Positions 7,975 to 16,247 of a stretch of 64,000 nt of DNA are shown one piece after another. Within the stretch, counting starts at the first letter, position 1, and each line of letters starts with the position of its first letter. The DNA comes from an uncultured Collinsella sp. (GTDB lineage: Bacteria; Actinomycetota; Coriobacteriia; Coriobacteriales; Coriobacteriaceae). The notes beneath the pieces are model-generated. The model did no database searches, was not told the DNA's origin, and was given only the letters and a program-made list of their open reading frames with translations. The position numbers and the translations under genes were made by a program. The DNA is taken from positions 1 to 64,000 of the forward strand of contig CABUZK010000002.1 of assembly GCA_902496115.1 (NCBI GenBank). The letters run 5' to 3'.

Positions 7975-10740
7975 CTACTCGGCGCTTTTGAGGGCGCCGA
8001 CCATGTCGATCTTGTTGAGGGTACGATTGGTGGCGAGGTTGACGATAAACGTAAAGCCAAAGGAAAGCACCACGGCGAGCACGTAGCTTAGCGGCTCGAC
8101 CTCGACATCAAAGTACAGCGACGGCATCTGCAAAATGTACGTAAAACTCTCGGCCAGCAAGCCGCCCAGCGGCACGCCCAGCGCAGCGCCAATCGCCGTG
8201 AGGATCAACGTCTCCTTGTTGACGTAATGGTGCACCTCACCGCGACGGAAGCCCAACACCTTAATGGTCGCCAGCTCGCGCTCGCGCTCGGAGATATTCG
8301 TGTTGGACAGCGTAAACACCACCACAAACGACAGGCACGCCGCCATAAAGGTCACGAGCACCACGACCGAATTGATAATCGTAAAGTTCGCTTCATAGTT
8401 CTCCCAATGCTCGGCCGTACTCGAAATCGTAAGCCAACCGTCACTCTTAAGATTCTTGCTAAACGCAATCTGGTCGGCCGACGAACCCTTAAGCAGCACA
8501 AAGACGCCGTTAAGACGTGCGCTTCGACCGAACGCGCGCTCATAGGTGCCCTGCGTCATGTAAAGCGTGTTGCCCAGATAGTTAAGCGAAATGTCGCTGA
8601 CTTTGACCTTGGCAACATTGAGCGACGAATCCTGGACGTGAGCCGTATCGCCCGGCTGAATCCCCAGCACCAGCTGTGAACTTTTGCTCAGATACACGTC
8701 TCCGTCACGCAAAGGCAGCGGTTCTTTGGACTCATCCTCCAGGCGCACGTAATCGCCCAAGTCACTCGTGCGGTCATCGGGCACCACGATCAGCTGCACG
8801 GTCTCGCTCTTGCCGCCAAACGTAAAGGTGACGTTGTCGGTCATAATCGGCAGGGTCGAGGTCACGGTCACGTTGAAATCATTGGCCGCGCTGCGCTCAT
8901 CCAATGCCGCGCACGTCTGCGAAAAATCGTCGGGATTGGCGACCGCCAGCAGGTCGTAGCGCGTGATATGTCCGTACTGTTTGGGCGAAAGCGCCACCGA
9001 CGTATCACGGATGCCCATTCCGCAGATCACGAGCGCCGTGCAGCCGGCGATACCGAAGATGGTCATAAAGGCGCGCTTTTTGTAGCGGAACAGGTTACGC
9101 GCCGCCACCTTGTTTAAGAAGCCCATGCGGCGCCAGATAAAGCCGATGCGCTCAAGCAAGATGCGAGAGCCGGCGCGTGGGGCCTTGGGACGCATAAGCG
9201 AGGCTGGGGTCTCGGACATCTCGTGGCGGCAGGCGATAATCGTAGCGCCCACCACGCCCACGGCAAACAGCGCCACCGACACGAGCGACGACACGATGTC
9301 GTACGAAAGCAGCATCTGGGGCAGCGAGTACATGTCGTCGAACACCGTAAACAGGAACAGCGGAAGGCCCACAAATCCGATGATGTTGCCGAGCACGCCG
9401 CCGATCAGACATGCCCACAACGCATAGTCCACGTATTTGGACAGGATGCGCCCACGTGAATAGCCAAGCGCCTTGTACAGGCCAATAAGCGTGCGCTCCT
9501 CCTCGACCATGCGCGTGGCGGTGGTGAGGCTGATGAGCACGGCGACGATAAAGAAGATAAACGGGAAAACCGTGGCGATGGCCTCGATCGAAGAACTGTC
9601 GCTCTCGACGCTCGAGTAGCTTGCGATGTTACCGCGGTCCTGAATGTACCAAGTGCATTCGCCCAGATTGGAAAGCTCGGCGCGGGCATCGGCGAACTGC
9701 TGGTCGGCAGCGGCGCGACGCTGGTCCAACTCGGTCTGAGCCTGGACGCGCTCCTCGCTGCCCTCGGCCATACGGTTGATGTTTCTCTGCTCAACCCCAA
9801 AGAGCATCTCCGCCTGGCGCTCGGCCGCGTCAAGGCTTGCCGGCGTGTCAACCGTCAGCTCCTGGACGCGCGCCTTTTCACGCTCCTCGCGGATCTTCTC
9901 GATATTGCCCTTGACCTCATTGATCTTTGTCGTGTAGGCATCCGAATAGGAGTTAAGACTCTTGGCTCCCTCGACGATCACGTGGACTGCGGAGTAGGAA
10001 GAAGATGTCGCGGCATCCTCGCTCACATAGAACTTATAGTCCGCAGCCGAAGCAGCGCGAAAGGCGTTGACTGTCGAGTCGGAGCTCACGTCGGTAGGAT
10101 CGAGGACCTCGGCCGTAATGGTGTAATCGCCCGCGGCAAACTGATCCTTGGCACTTTGGTTGGACGAGCTCGCGTCATTGGCGGCAAAACTCACCGTATC
10201 GCCGAGCTTTTTGCCCGAAGCCTTCAGGAACTTCGAAGTCACCGCGACTTCATCGGCGCTCTCGGGCAAATCGCCGCTCACCAGCACCGGCTGATCGATG
10301 TTCTCCTTGGAGAGACTTTGCACGACCACGCGCTCGCGCGTTGTGCCCACGGCGGTGTAGGCGGTCTCGGTGTAGATGCCCTCGACCGTCTCGACGCCGT
10401 CGACCTCTTGGATAGCCGCGAGATCGTCGCGCGTAAGGCCATAGGTCGACTGCACGTTAATGTCATAGACATTCTGCTGGTCAAAATAGGCGTCGACCGA
10501 ATCGCACAAATCCTCGCAGCCCGCCTTAAGGCCGCACATCACGCTCACGCCAAGCGCAGTGATGACCACGATAGATAGGAAGCGCTTAAGACTGCCCCGA
10601 ATCGTGCGGTAGATGCCACGGCGAAAAACCGTCGGCACCATATCGTTTGAGCTTTGGGCGGTACGGTAGGTCGCGAACTCCCGGTCGCGGCCCGCGTGCT
10701 CCGTATCGTGGTTTTGGCTGTTTTGGCAATCTTGGTCCAT
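7975..10740 (-). CDS. ABC transporter permease, MacB/FtsX type
   Basis: About 921 residues. One TM helix near the N-terminus (FLSIVVITALGVSVMCGL), a large extracytoplasmic region with a coiled-coil-like stretch (KINEVKGNIEKIREERE, RRAAADQQFADARAELS), then an FtsX domain of three helices, a second extracytoplasmic domain and a final three-helix FtsX domain. Such proteins work as mechanotransmitters or lipoprotein/peptide exporters with a cognate ATPase. The ATPase gene lies directly upstream; its TAG stop overlaps an alternative GTG start at 10752, so the pair is translationally coupled. The substrate is unknown. Confidence 0.9.
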   Translation of the reverse strand: MDQDCQNSQNHDTEHAGRDREFATYRTAQSSNDMVPTVFRRGIYRTIRGSLKRFLSIVVITALGVSVMCGLKAGCEDLCDSVDAYFDQQNVYDINVQSTYGLTRDDLAAIQEVDGVETVEGIYTETAYTAVGTTRERVVVQSLSKENIDQPVLVSGDLPESADEVAVTSKFLKASGKKLGDTVSFAANDASSSNQSAKDQFAAGDYTITAEVLDPTDVSSDSTVNAFRAASAADYKFYVSEDAATSSSYSAVHVIVEGAKSLNSYSDAYTTKINEVKGNIEKIREEREKARVQELTVDTPASLDAAERQAEMLFGVEQRNINRMAEGSEERVQAQTELDQRRAAADQQFADARAELSNLGECTWYIQDRGNIASYSSVESDSSSIEAIATVFPFIFFIVAVLISLTTATRMVEEERTLIGLYKALGYSRGRILSKYVDYALWACLIGGVLGNIIGFVGLPLFLFTVFDDMYSLPQMLLSYDIVSSLVSVALFAVGVVGATIIACRHEMSETPASLMRPKAPRAGSRILLERIGFIWRRMGFLNKVAARNLFRYKKRAFMTIFGIAGCTALVICGMGIRDTSVALSPKQYGHITRYDLLAVANPDDFSQTCAALDERSAANDFNVTVTSTLPIMTDNVTFTFGGKSETVQLIVVPDDRTSDLGDYVRLEDESKEPLPLRDGDVYLSKSSQLVLGIQPGDTAHVQDSSLNVAKVKVSDISLNYLGNTLYMTQGTYERAFGRSARLNGVFVLLKGSSADQIAFSKNLKSDGWLTISSTAEHWENYEANFTIINSVVVLVTFMAACLSFVVVFTLSNTNISERERELATIKVLGFRRGEVHHYVNKETLILTAIGAALGVPLGGLLAESFTYILQMPSLYFDVEVEPLSYVLAVVLSFGFTFIVNLATNRTLNKIDMVGALKSAE

Positions 10741-10745
10741 GGGCG

Positions 10746-11447
10746 CTACCACTCGATCGTCTCGATAGGCACGGGATTTTGCTGGACCGTCTCGCTCTCC
10801 ACGCGGCCGCTCTTAAAGCGGATCAGGCGATCGGCCATGGGCGCCAGCGCGGAGTTGTGGGTGATGATAATGACCGTGATGTCCTGCTTGCGGCAGGTGT
10901 CCTGTAGCAACTGCAAGATCTGCTTGCCGGTTTTGTAGTCGAGTGCACCCGTGGGCTCGTCGCACAAAAGCAGCTTGGGATTCTTGGCCAGTGCGCGGGC
11001 AATGGACACGCGCTGCTGCTCGCCGCCCGAAAGCTGTGCCGGAAAGTTGCCCAGGCGCTCGCCCAGGCCAACCTGACGAAGCGTCTGTTCGGCATCAAGC
11101 GAATCGGGGCAGATCTGAGCCGCGAGCTCAACGTTTTCGAGGGCCGTCAAGTTGGGGACCAGATTGTAGAACTGGAAGACGAAGCCGACGTCGGCGCGGC
11201 GGTATTCCACGAGCTGCGCCTCGTTGGCGGAGCTCACGTCGCGCCCGTCCACCGTCACGGTGCCGGAAGTCGCCGTATCCATGCCGCCCAGGATGTTGAG
11301 CGCCGTGGTCTTGCCGGCGCCCGAGGCGCCCAGGATAATGGCGAGCTCACCGCGCTCGACCGTAAAACTCGCGCCGTCGAGCGCGTGAATGCGGGCGTCA
11401 CCCTCGCCGTATGCCTTGATGACGTCTTTGAATTCGATATAAGCCAT
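10746..11447 (-). CDS. ABC transporter ATP-binding protein, LolD/MacB family
   Basis: A 233-residue ATPase with Walker A GASGAGKTTALN, Q-loop region VFQFYNLVPNLTALENVE, signature LSGGEQQRVSIARAL, Walker B LLLCDEPTGALD and the switch His in IIITHNSAL. These are standard for the subfamily that drives FtsX-like permeases. It is the first gene of a two-gene operon with the permease and shares a few bases with it. Confidence 0.93.
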   Translation of the reverse strand: MAYIEFKDVIKAYGEGDARIHALDGASFTVERGELAIILGASGAGKTTALNILGGMDTATSGTVTVDGRDVSSANEAQLVEYRRADVGFVFQFYNLVPNLTALENVELAAQICPDSLDAEQTLRQVGLGERLGNFPAQLSGGEQQRVSIARALAKNPKLLLCDEPTGALDYKTGKQILQLLQDTCRKQDITVIIITHNSALAPMADRLIRFKSGRVESETVQQNPVPIETIEW

Positions 11448-11497
11448 CGAGTAATTCCCATCTGGTCGGATAACTCTTTAGTATTACCCATTTCGCA

Positions 11498-11547
11498 CCG
11501 ACCAAAAAGGGACAGGTTTATTTTGACAGGGTTTATATGGGAAAACG
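11498..11547 (+). repeat. Degraded family E repeat, copy 4
   Basis: ACCAAAAAGGGACAGGTTTA and the following TTTTGACAGGGTTTA match the loop and 3' arm of the family E hairpins, but the 5' arm is lost. It lies between two divergent genes. Confidence 0.45.
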
Positions 11548-11648
11548 GCAGCCATAGATGAGGCTACGGGGAGGCAGAGAAATCATCGACGGGATCAGGC
11601 CGACCGCCAAACACAACGCACGCATCTCTATCTGTCAGCCAAATAATT

Positions 11649-11662
11649 CGAACATATGTTCG
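11649..11662. promoter_or_regulatory. LexA-type SOS box
   Basis: CGAACATATGTTCG is a perfect 14-bp palindrome matching the Gram-positive/actinobacterial LexA (Cheo) box CGAAC-N4-GTTCG. It lies 57 bp before the GyrI-like gene and just upstream of a TATGATATGAT -10-like segment, a position that would block RNA polymerase. Confidence 0.75.
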
Positions 11663-11718
11663 TTTCTATGATATGATTTCGCTATCTAAGCAGGCCAATA
11701 CGCAGAAAGGCGGCCAAC

Positions 11719-12357
11719 ATGGCGTTCGACTTTAAGAAGGAATGCAAGGAGCTCTACAAACCTGCAAGCAAGCCGAGTATCGTAACTGTCCCGCCTATGA
11801 GCTACGTTGCCGTTCGCGGAAAGGGCGACCCAAATACCGAAGGTGGCGAGTATCAAAACGCCCTGCCGCTGCTTTACGGCATCGCCTATACCGTCAAGAT
11901 GTCGAAGAAAGGCTCAAGGAGTATCGAGGGCTATTTCGACTTTGTGGTACCGCCGCTCGAGGGTTTCTGGTGGCAAGACTCCCCGAGCGGCGACATCGAT
12001 TATGTACGCAAGGACGATTTCAACTTTATCTCGTGCATTCGCCTGCCCGATTTCGTCACCCGAGATGACTTTGACTGGGCAGTCGCGGAAGCCACGACCA
12101 AAAAGAAACTGGACTTTTCTGCCGTCGAGCTGCTTAAAGTTGACGAGGGTCTCTGCGTTCAATGCATGCACACCGGGCCCTACGACAACGAACCGGCGAC
12201 CGTAAACGCTATGAATGAATACACGACCGAGCAGGGCTATGTCCCCGACTTCTCAGACACCCGTTTCCATCACGAAATCTATCTCTCCGATCCACGCAAA
12301 TGTGCACCGGAGAAACTTAAAACTGTGATTCGTCATCCTATCAAGCGCGCTGAATAG
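11719..12357 (+). CDS. GyrI-like small-molecule-binding domain protein
   Basis: A 212-residue cytosolic protein of the GyrI-like (SbmC/SRPBCC-related) superfamily, visible from MSYVAVRGKGDPNTEGGEY, the YFDFVVPPLEGFWW strand and the C-terminal FHHEIYLSDPRKCAPEKLKT. E. coli GyrI/SbmC binds gyrase and is LexA-controlled; other family members hydrolyse cyclopropane-type DNA alkylators. The LexA box upstream supports a DNA-damage role here. Being monocistronic and lacking an HTH domain, it is not an AraC/MerR fusion. An AAAGG ribosome site precedes the ATG. Confidence 0.85.
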   Translation: MAFDFKKECKELYKPASKPSIVTVPPMSYVAVRGKGDPNTEGGEYQNALPLLYGIAYTVKMSKKGSRSIEGYFDFVVPPLEGFWWQDSPSGDIDYVRKDDFNFISCIRLPDFVTRDDFDWAVAEATTKKKLDFSAVELLKVDEGLCVQCMHTGPYDNEPATVNAMNEYTTEQGYVPDFSDTRFHHEIYLSDPRKCAPEKLKTVIRHPIKRAE

Positions 12358-12464
12358 CGTGAAGCGTCATTTCACACGCTAGGTTTTAAGCCAGCCAACC
12401 AGCCGCCTCCTAGGCCGTCCGGTAATTATCTTGACGCGGCCCGTCGCATCTTATATCCCCTAGG

Positions 12465-12572
12465 GGAAATTGCGTCCCGTTCTGAAGCCTCAAACTGGGA
12501 TGCAGTTTCCGCTAGGCGCCCCAAGAGGAAAGTGCATCCCGCTCCGCAGCGTCACGCTGGGACGTACCCTCC
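12465..12572. repeat. Twin tandem hairpins with compensatory changes
   Basis: GGAAATTGCGTCCC pairs with GGGATGCAGTTTCC (12465-12510), and GGAAAGTGCATCCC pairs with GGGACGTACCCTCC (12527-12572). The second unit is a diverged copy of the first. The palindrome CCCCTAGGGG overlaps the first unit. Confidence 0.55.
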
Positions 12573-12600
12573 GCCCACAGCCTTCCCCGCCGGCGTTTCC

Positions 12601-12648
12601 CCAGATGAAACCTGCCAAAATAAACCTGTCCCTTTTTGGCAGGTTCTA
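12601..12648 (-). terminator. Terminator hairpin of the histidine kinase gene (family E copy 2)
   Basis: Starts at the TAG stop codon. AACCTGCC pairs with GGCAGGTT around a loop containing GGGACAGGTTTAT. Confidence 0.65.
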
Positions 12649-14007
12649 GAGCCGGACGGTAAAGGTGATCTGGTTGCCGTGGCCGCAGACAGAAGCGCTC
12701 CCGCCATGGGCTTCGGCGATGGCACGCACCACGGATAGACCCACGCCCGAGCCGCCCGTCTTGGAGTTACGCGAGACATCTGCGCGGTAGAAGCGGTCGA
12801 ACAGCCGGTCCAGGTCACCCTCGGGCAGCTCATCAACAGCATTCGATACGACAAGCTCGGCCGAGCCTTTGCCCGCACCGCGCGAAACGGCACGCAGGCT
12901 TAGCTCGATCACGCTGTCCTCGCTTGCGTAGCGTGTGGCGTTGTCCAGCAGCAGCTCAACCACCTGTGCCACCGCTGCAGCATCGGCATGGGCCCGCACG
13001 CCGCTCGCAATCGACGTCGACAGGCGCTTGCCGCGCGCAACCGCCACCGACTCAAACGGCGCCGCCGCCTTGTCCACCGCCTCCGAAAGATCGATCGATG
13101 TCATGGTAAAGCCCGCCGAGCCCTCGTCCATACGCGCCAGAAACACCAGACGCTCCGTCAGCGCCGTCAGCCGCGCGACCTGCTCGTGAATGCTCTGCGT
13201 CCACTCGCTCTCGCCGCTTTCAATCTCTTGTACCTCGTTCGCGGCATCAATCACAGCCAGCGGCGTCTTGATCTCATGGCTTGCATCGGTAATGAACCGC
13301 TTTTGCTTGCTGTAGCTCTCGACCATCGGTCGAATCACCGCGCCCGAGGCACCCGCCACAATTGCCAGCACCGCCAGCCAGCCAATGCAACTGATTGCCA
13401 CGCTCGCGCTCAAAAACGAATGAAAGCTTGCAAGCTCGCGCGAGCAGTCCACGAACACATAGGTTGTCTCGTCGCCCTGAACCGTAACCGTATAGCGGTA
13501 GTTACCAGAAAAGCCCGAGGTCCAGCCCTTGGAATATAGTCCTGCAGCGATGCGGGCGGCACGCTTGGCACCCACCGCGGCAATGCGGGCCGTGTTGACA
13601 TCAGTCACCTGCCCGCCGGCAATCGACACCGTAAAGTAGCGCGTGTCGAAGGGAGACTCCGCCGTCATGCCTTCGAAGTGCCTGATGCGAACGCCCGCCT
13701 GACTATCGCCGGCATCCTTGCCATTAGCGGGATCGTCTTTAGGCTCGTCCCCCCAATCGATACCGTCCTTGCCCGCCAGGATATAGTCCAGGCGAGCGTC
13801 GGCCATCTTGCAGACATGCGAATAATTGACGATGTTGATGCCGACGATGATGAGCGTGAGCACCACGGTCACGGCGCCCATGGCAACGAGGATAAATTTG
13901 CGACGCAGGCGGCAGCCCAATGCGTCAACAGAATTAGCCCGCCCCGTACTACTCGAGGCGGCGTGAAACCGCTCCGTCATGCGTTTGCACCACGCGCGTA
14001 CGCTCAC
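12646..14007 (-). CDS. Sensor histidine kinase
   Basis: A two-component sensor of about 453 residues. TM1 lies near residues 38-60 (FILVAMGAVTVVLTLIIVG), followed by an extracytoplasmic sensor region of about 150 residues and TM2 (ISCIGWLAVLAIVAGASGAV). The phospho-acceptor H-box is FITDASHEIKTPLAVIDA; the ATP-binding N-box is ELLLDNATRYA and the G-box SGVGLSVVRAIAEAHGG. A GTG at 14007 overlaps the TGA stop of the response regulator (GTGA), so it is chosen as start; an ATG at 13980 is an alternative. The ligand is unknown. Confidence 0.92.
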   Translation of the reverse strand: MSVRAWCKRMTERFHAASSSTGRANSVDALGCRLRRKFILVAMGAVTVVLTLIIVGINIVNYSHVCKMADARLDYILAGKDGIDWGDEPKDDPANGKDAGDSQAGVRIRHFEGMTAESPFDTRYFTVSIAGGQVTDVNTARIAAVGAKRAARIAAGLYSKGWTSGFSGNYRYTVTVQGDETTYVFVDCSRELASFHSFLSASVAISCIGWLAVLAIVAGASGAVIRPMVESYSKQKRFITDASHEIKTPLAVIDAANEVQEIESGESEWTQSIHEQVARLTALTERLVFLARMDEGSAGFTMTSIDLSEAVDKAAAPFESVAVARGKRLSTSIASGVRAHADAAAVAQVVELLLDNATRYASEDSVIELSLRAVSRGAGKGSAELVVSNAVDELPEGDLDRLFDRFYRADVSRNSKTGGSGVGLSVVRAIAEAHGGSASVCGHGNQITFTVRL

Positions 14008-14693
14008 GCCTGCTCGCCTTCCTCGACAACCTCGAGCGAATAGCCCTGGTTGCGCGATGCACGAATGGCCACGTCGGCACCAAGTCCCGTCAGCTTTTTG
14101 CGCAGGTACGAGATATAGACCCACACCACGTTGGCGCCTTCGGGCGCGTCCTCACCCCAGACTTCGAGCATCAGACGCTCGGTGGGCATGCGCGTGCCGG
14201 CGTTGCGCATAAAGAGCTCCATAAGCTGAAACTCACGATTAGCCAAGTGCTCCTCGCCCAAAGGGCCAACGAGCGTGCACGATGCCGTGTCGAGGCGCAC
14301 GTTGCCCACACTGAGCGTCGTGGCGTCAATTGCCGTCGCGGCACGTGTCATGGCACGAATACGCGCAAGCAATTCCTTGGCGGCAAACGGCTTGGTCAGG
14401 TAATCGTTGGCACCGGCATCCAGGCCCTCGACCTTATCGGACACCTCGCTTTTTGCCGTGAGCATGATGATGGGCAGTCGCTTACCGGCGGCGCGTGTGC
14501 GCTTGAGCACCTCGATGCCATCCATGCCGGGCATCATGATGTCCAGGATTGCGGCGTCATAGTCGTTGGCGAGCAGATATTCGAGCGCCGTCAGACCGTC
14601 GAGGGCAGTGTCGACCTCGTAGTCGCTATGTTGAAGAATCGCGGTAAGGGCGCGGGAGAGGCCGGGTTCGTCCTCGGCAAGCATCAGCTTCAT
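14004..14693 (-). CDS. Response regulator, OmpR/PhoB family
   Basis: A 229-residue two-domain regulator. The receiver domain has the acidic pair EDE near residues 7-9, phospho-acceptor D51 in AAILDIMMPGMDG and the conserved Lys in MLTAKSEVSDK. The C-terminal winged helix ends in the usual VWVYISYLRKKL and ASRNQGYSLE. It is cotranscribed with the histidine kinase directly downstream, with a 4-bp overlap. Regulated genes cannot be deduced from the window. Confidence 0.94.
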   Translation of the reverse strand: MKLMLAEDEPGLSRALTAILQHSDYEVDTALDGLTALEYLLANDYDAAILDIMMPGMDGIEVLKRTRAAGKRLPIIMLTAKSEVSDKVEGLDAGANDYLTKPFAAKELLARIRAMTRAATAIDATTLSVGNVRLDTASCTLVGPLGEEHLANREFQLMELFMRNAGTRMPTERLMLEVWGEDAPEGANVVWVYISYLRKKLTGLGADVAIRASRNQGYSLEVVEEGEQA

Positions 14694-14921
14694 GGTTGTT
14701 CCTTTGGCGCACGGCTCTACAGGTTTCGATACCGCCGATGATAGCGCACCGCCAGCCGTCTTAGCGCAGCCTTAGCTGCTCAACCTGCGCGTTTTCAAAT
14801 ACGCAGGATTTGGCTTAACCAAACTTAAGGCGCAGATGCCGAGCGCTTGGACGCATGCCGGTCGCGAAAAGACGGCGACTCGTTCTTTCACGGCGTCTTG
14901 GCTATGCAAAGTGCCCTGGCG

Positions 14922-15500
14922 TTACTCCTCGTACGCGCCCTCAAGCCGAAGCAGCCACTCCTTGCGGTCAAGGCCGCCGGCATATCCGTTAAGCGAGCCG
15001 TCGGCGGCAACCACGCGATGGCACGGCACGATAATCGAAATGGGATTCCGCGCGACCGCGGCCCCCACGGCACGGGGAGACACAACAGGCGCTTCATTTC
15101 CCGGCACACGATGTCGAGCCGCAACACGCTGGGCGATCTCGCCATACGTAGCGACCTCGCCACGCGGGATAGAGAGCAGCTCAAACCAAACCTCACGCTG
15201 AAATGCCGTGCCAATCATATGCAACGGCGGCGTAAACCGAGGCTCCTGCCCCGCAAAATAAGCATTCAACCAAGCCCAAGAACGCTCAAGTACCGACGAG
15301 GCAGCACCGTTTGCCGGATTCACCGAAGACATCCCGCCAGCACCAGAAAACGCATCGGAACCCTCGACATGCTCCGTATCTTCTTTGAGCAGCGTAGAGC
15401 CAAAATGCTCCTGCCCCTCAAACCAAAGCCCTGTCAAACCGCGGCCATCAGCGGCAAGCAAGATTTCGCCCAAAGGCGAAGCATACGTCGTCGTGACCAC
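14922..15500 (-). CDS. ogt: Methylated-DNA-protein-cysteine methyltransferase
   Basis: A 192-residue suicide repair protein that transfers the alkyl group from O6-alkylguanine to its own Cys. The active-site motif is IIVPCHRVV with C160, and the wedge helix region is FQREVWFELLSIPRGEVATY. The C-terminal half has two short inserts compared with E. coli Ogt (for example NEAPVVSPRAV). No Ada AraC domain is present. It is monocistronic and its start overlaps no neighbour. Confidence 0.9.
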   Translation of the reverse strand: MVTTTYASPLGEILLAADGRGLTGLWFEGQEHFGSTLLKEDTEHVEGSDAFSGAGGMSSVNPANGAASSVLERSWAWLNAYFAGQEPRFTPPLHMIGTAFQREVWFELLSIPRGEVATYGEIAQRVAARHRVPGNEAPVVSPRAVGAAVARNPISIIVPCHRVVAADGSLNGYAGGLDRKEWLLRLEGAYEE

Positions 15501-15666
15501 CAGCGGCTCCTTTCAAAACTCCGCAACATAATACCGCGAACTGTGCAGGCAACCCCCGCAGATACGTCCGGGCGGGCTCGCAATTACTTCAGCGAGGCTG
15601 TTTTTCCCAATCAAGCGAAGAAGACGCGGGGCTTCGACGCCGGGGCGGTACCCCCGCGAGCTGAGC

Positions 15667-15839
15667 TCTAATACTTTTCCCGAGAAGTGAACGAGTAAAA
15701 ACGAAGCCCCAGAACATCCACACCTTTAGACCGCAAAACCGCAGGATTCGCACTGTAAAACCGCAGGAAATAGCAGTCAAAATATGCCAATGCTTCGGGG
15801 GTCCAAATAAGGTCGTTCACTTCTCGGGAAAGTATTAGA
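15667..15839. mobile_element. MITE-like element with 27/28-bp terminal inverted repeats
   Basis: TCTAATACTTTTCCCGAGAA onward at 15667-15694 is complementary to 15813-15839 with one extra T. The 118-bp interior holds no gene, but it carries two copies of a short ACCGCAGGA-like motif. It resembles a non-autonomous transposon remnant; no second copy or transposase is in the window. Confidence 0.5.
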
Positions 15840-15855
15840 CCCCGATTCGTACCAA

Positions 15856-16012
15856 CCCCGCAGTCACCCCAGGCAGCAGGCGCGACAGCGCCGCGGCTGC
15901 CGTCACGGCCCCGCAGTCACCCCAGGCAGCAGGCGCAACGCGCCGCAGCTGCCGGCCGCGCCCCACAGTCCCCCAAGGCGGCAGGCGCGACAGCGCCGGG
16001 GCCGCCGCCGGG
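15856..16012. repeat. Three tandem GC-rich hairpin units of 52-53 bp
   Basis: Units start at 15856, 15909 and 15961 with CCCCGCAGTCACCCC or a variant. Each carries a stem GGCAGC-GGCGC with GCGCC-GCTGCC. In unit 3 both sides change together (GGCGGC with GCCGCC), so pairing is kept. Confidence 0.6.
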
Positions 16013-16110
16013 ACTAGAGCCCGCAACGGCCACGTGCTCCCCATCAGCCCAGCGGCCCCAGCCAACAACGGCCCCATCGCAAGCCGCTCACAGCAGCGTC
16101 ACCGCAGGCG

Positions 16111-16232
16111 GGGGCCGGGCTTAGTTTTCAGAACACTCCGCAGACCAGTGTGGCGCCTTGCCCGCGGCTCCGAAGGAGCAGGACAAGGCGCCACACATGG
16201 TCGAGGACGTTCTGAAAACTAAGCCCGGCCCC
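16111..16232 (-). repeat. Family A foldback element, copy A2, after asd
   Basis: A 24-bp perfect arm pair (16111-16134 with 16209-16232). Read in the direction of asd it contains CGTCCTCG, an apical hairpin, and CTGCGGAG. It begins 16 bp past the asd stop codon and may act as its terminator or 3' UTR structure. Confidence 0.8.
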
Positions 16233-16247
16233 GCCGGACAGGCCACA

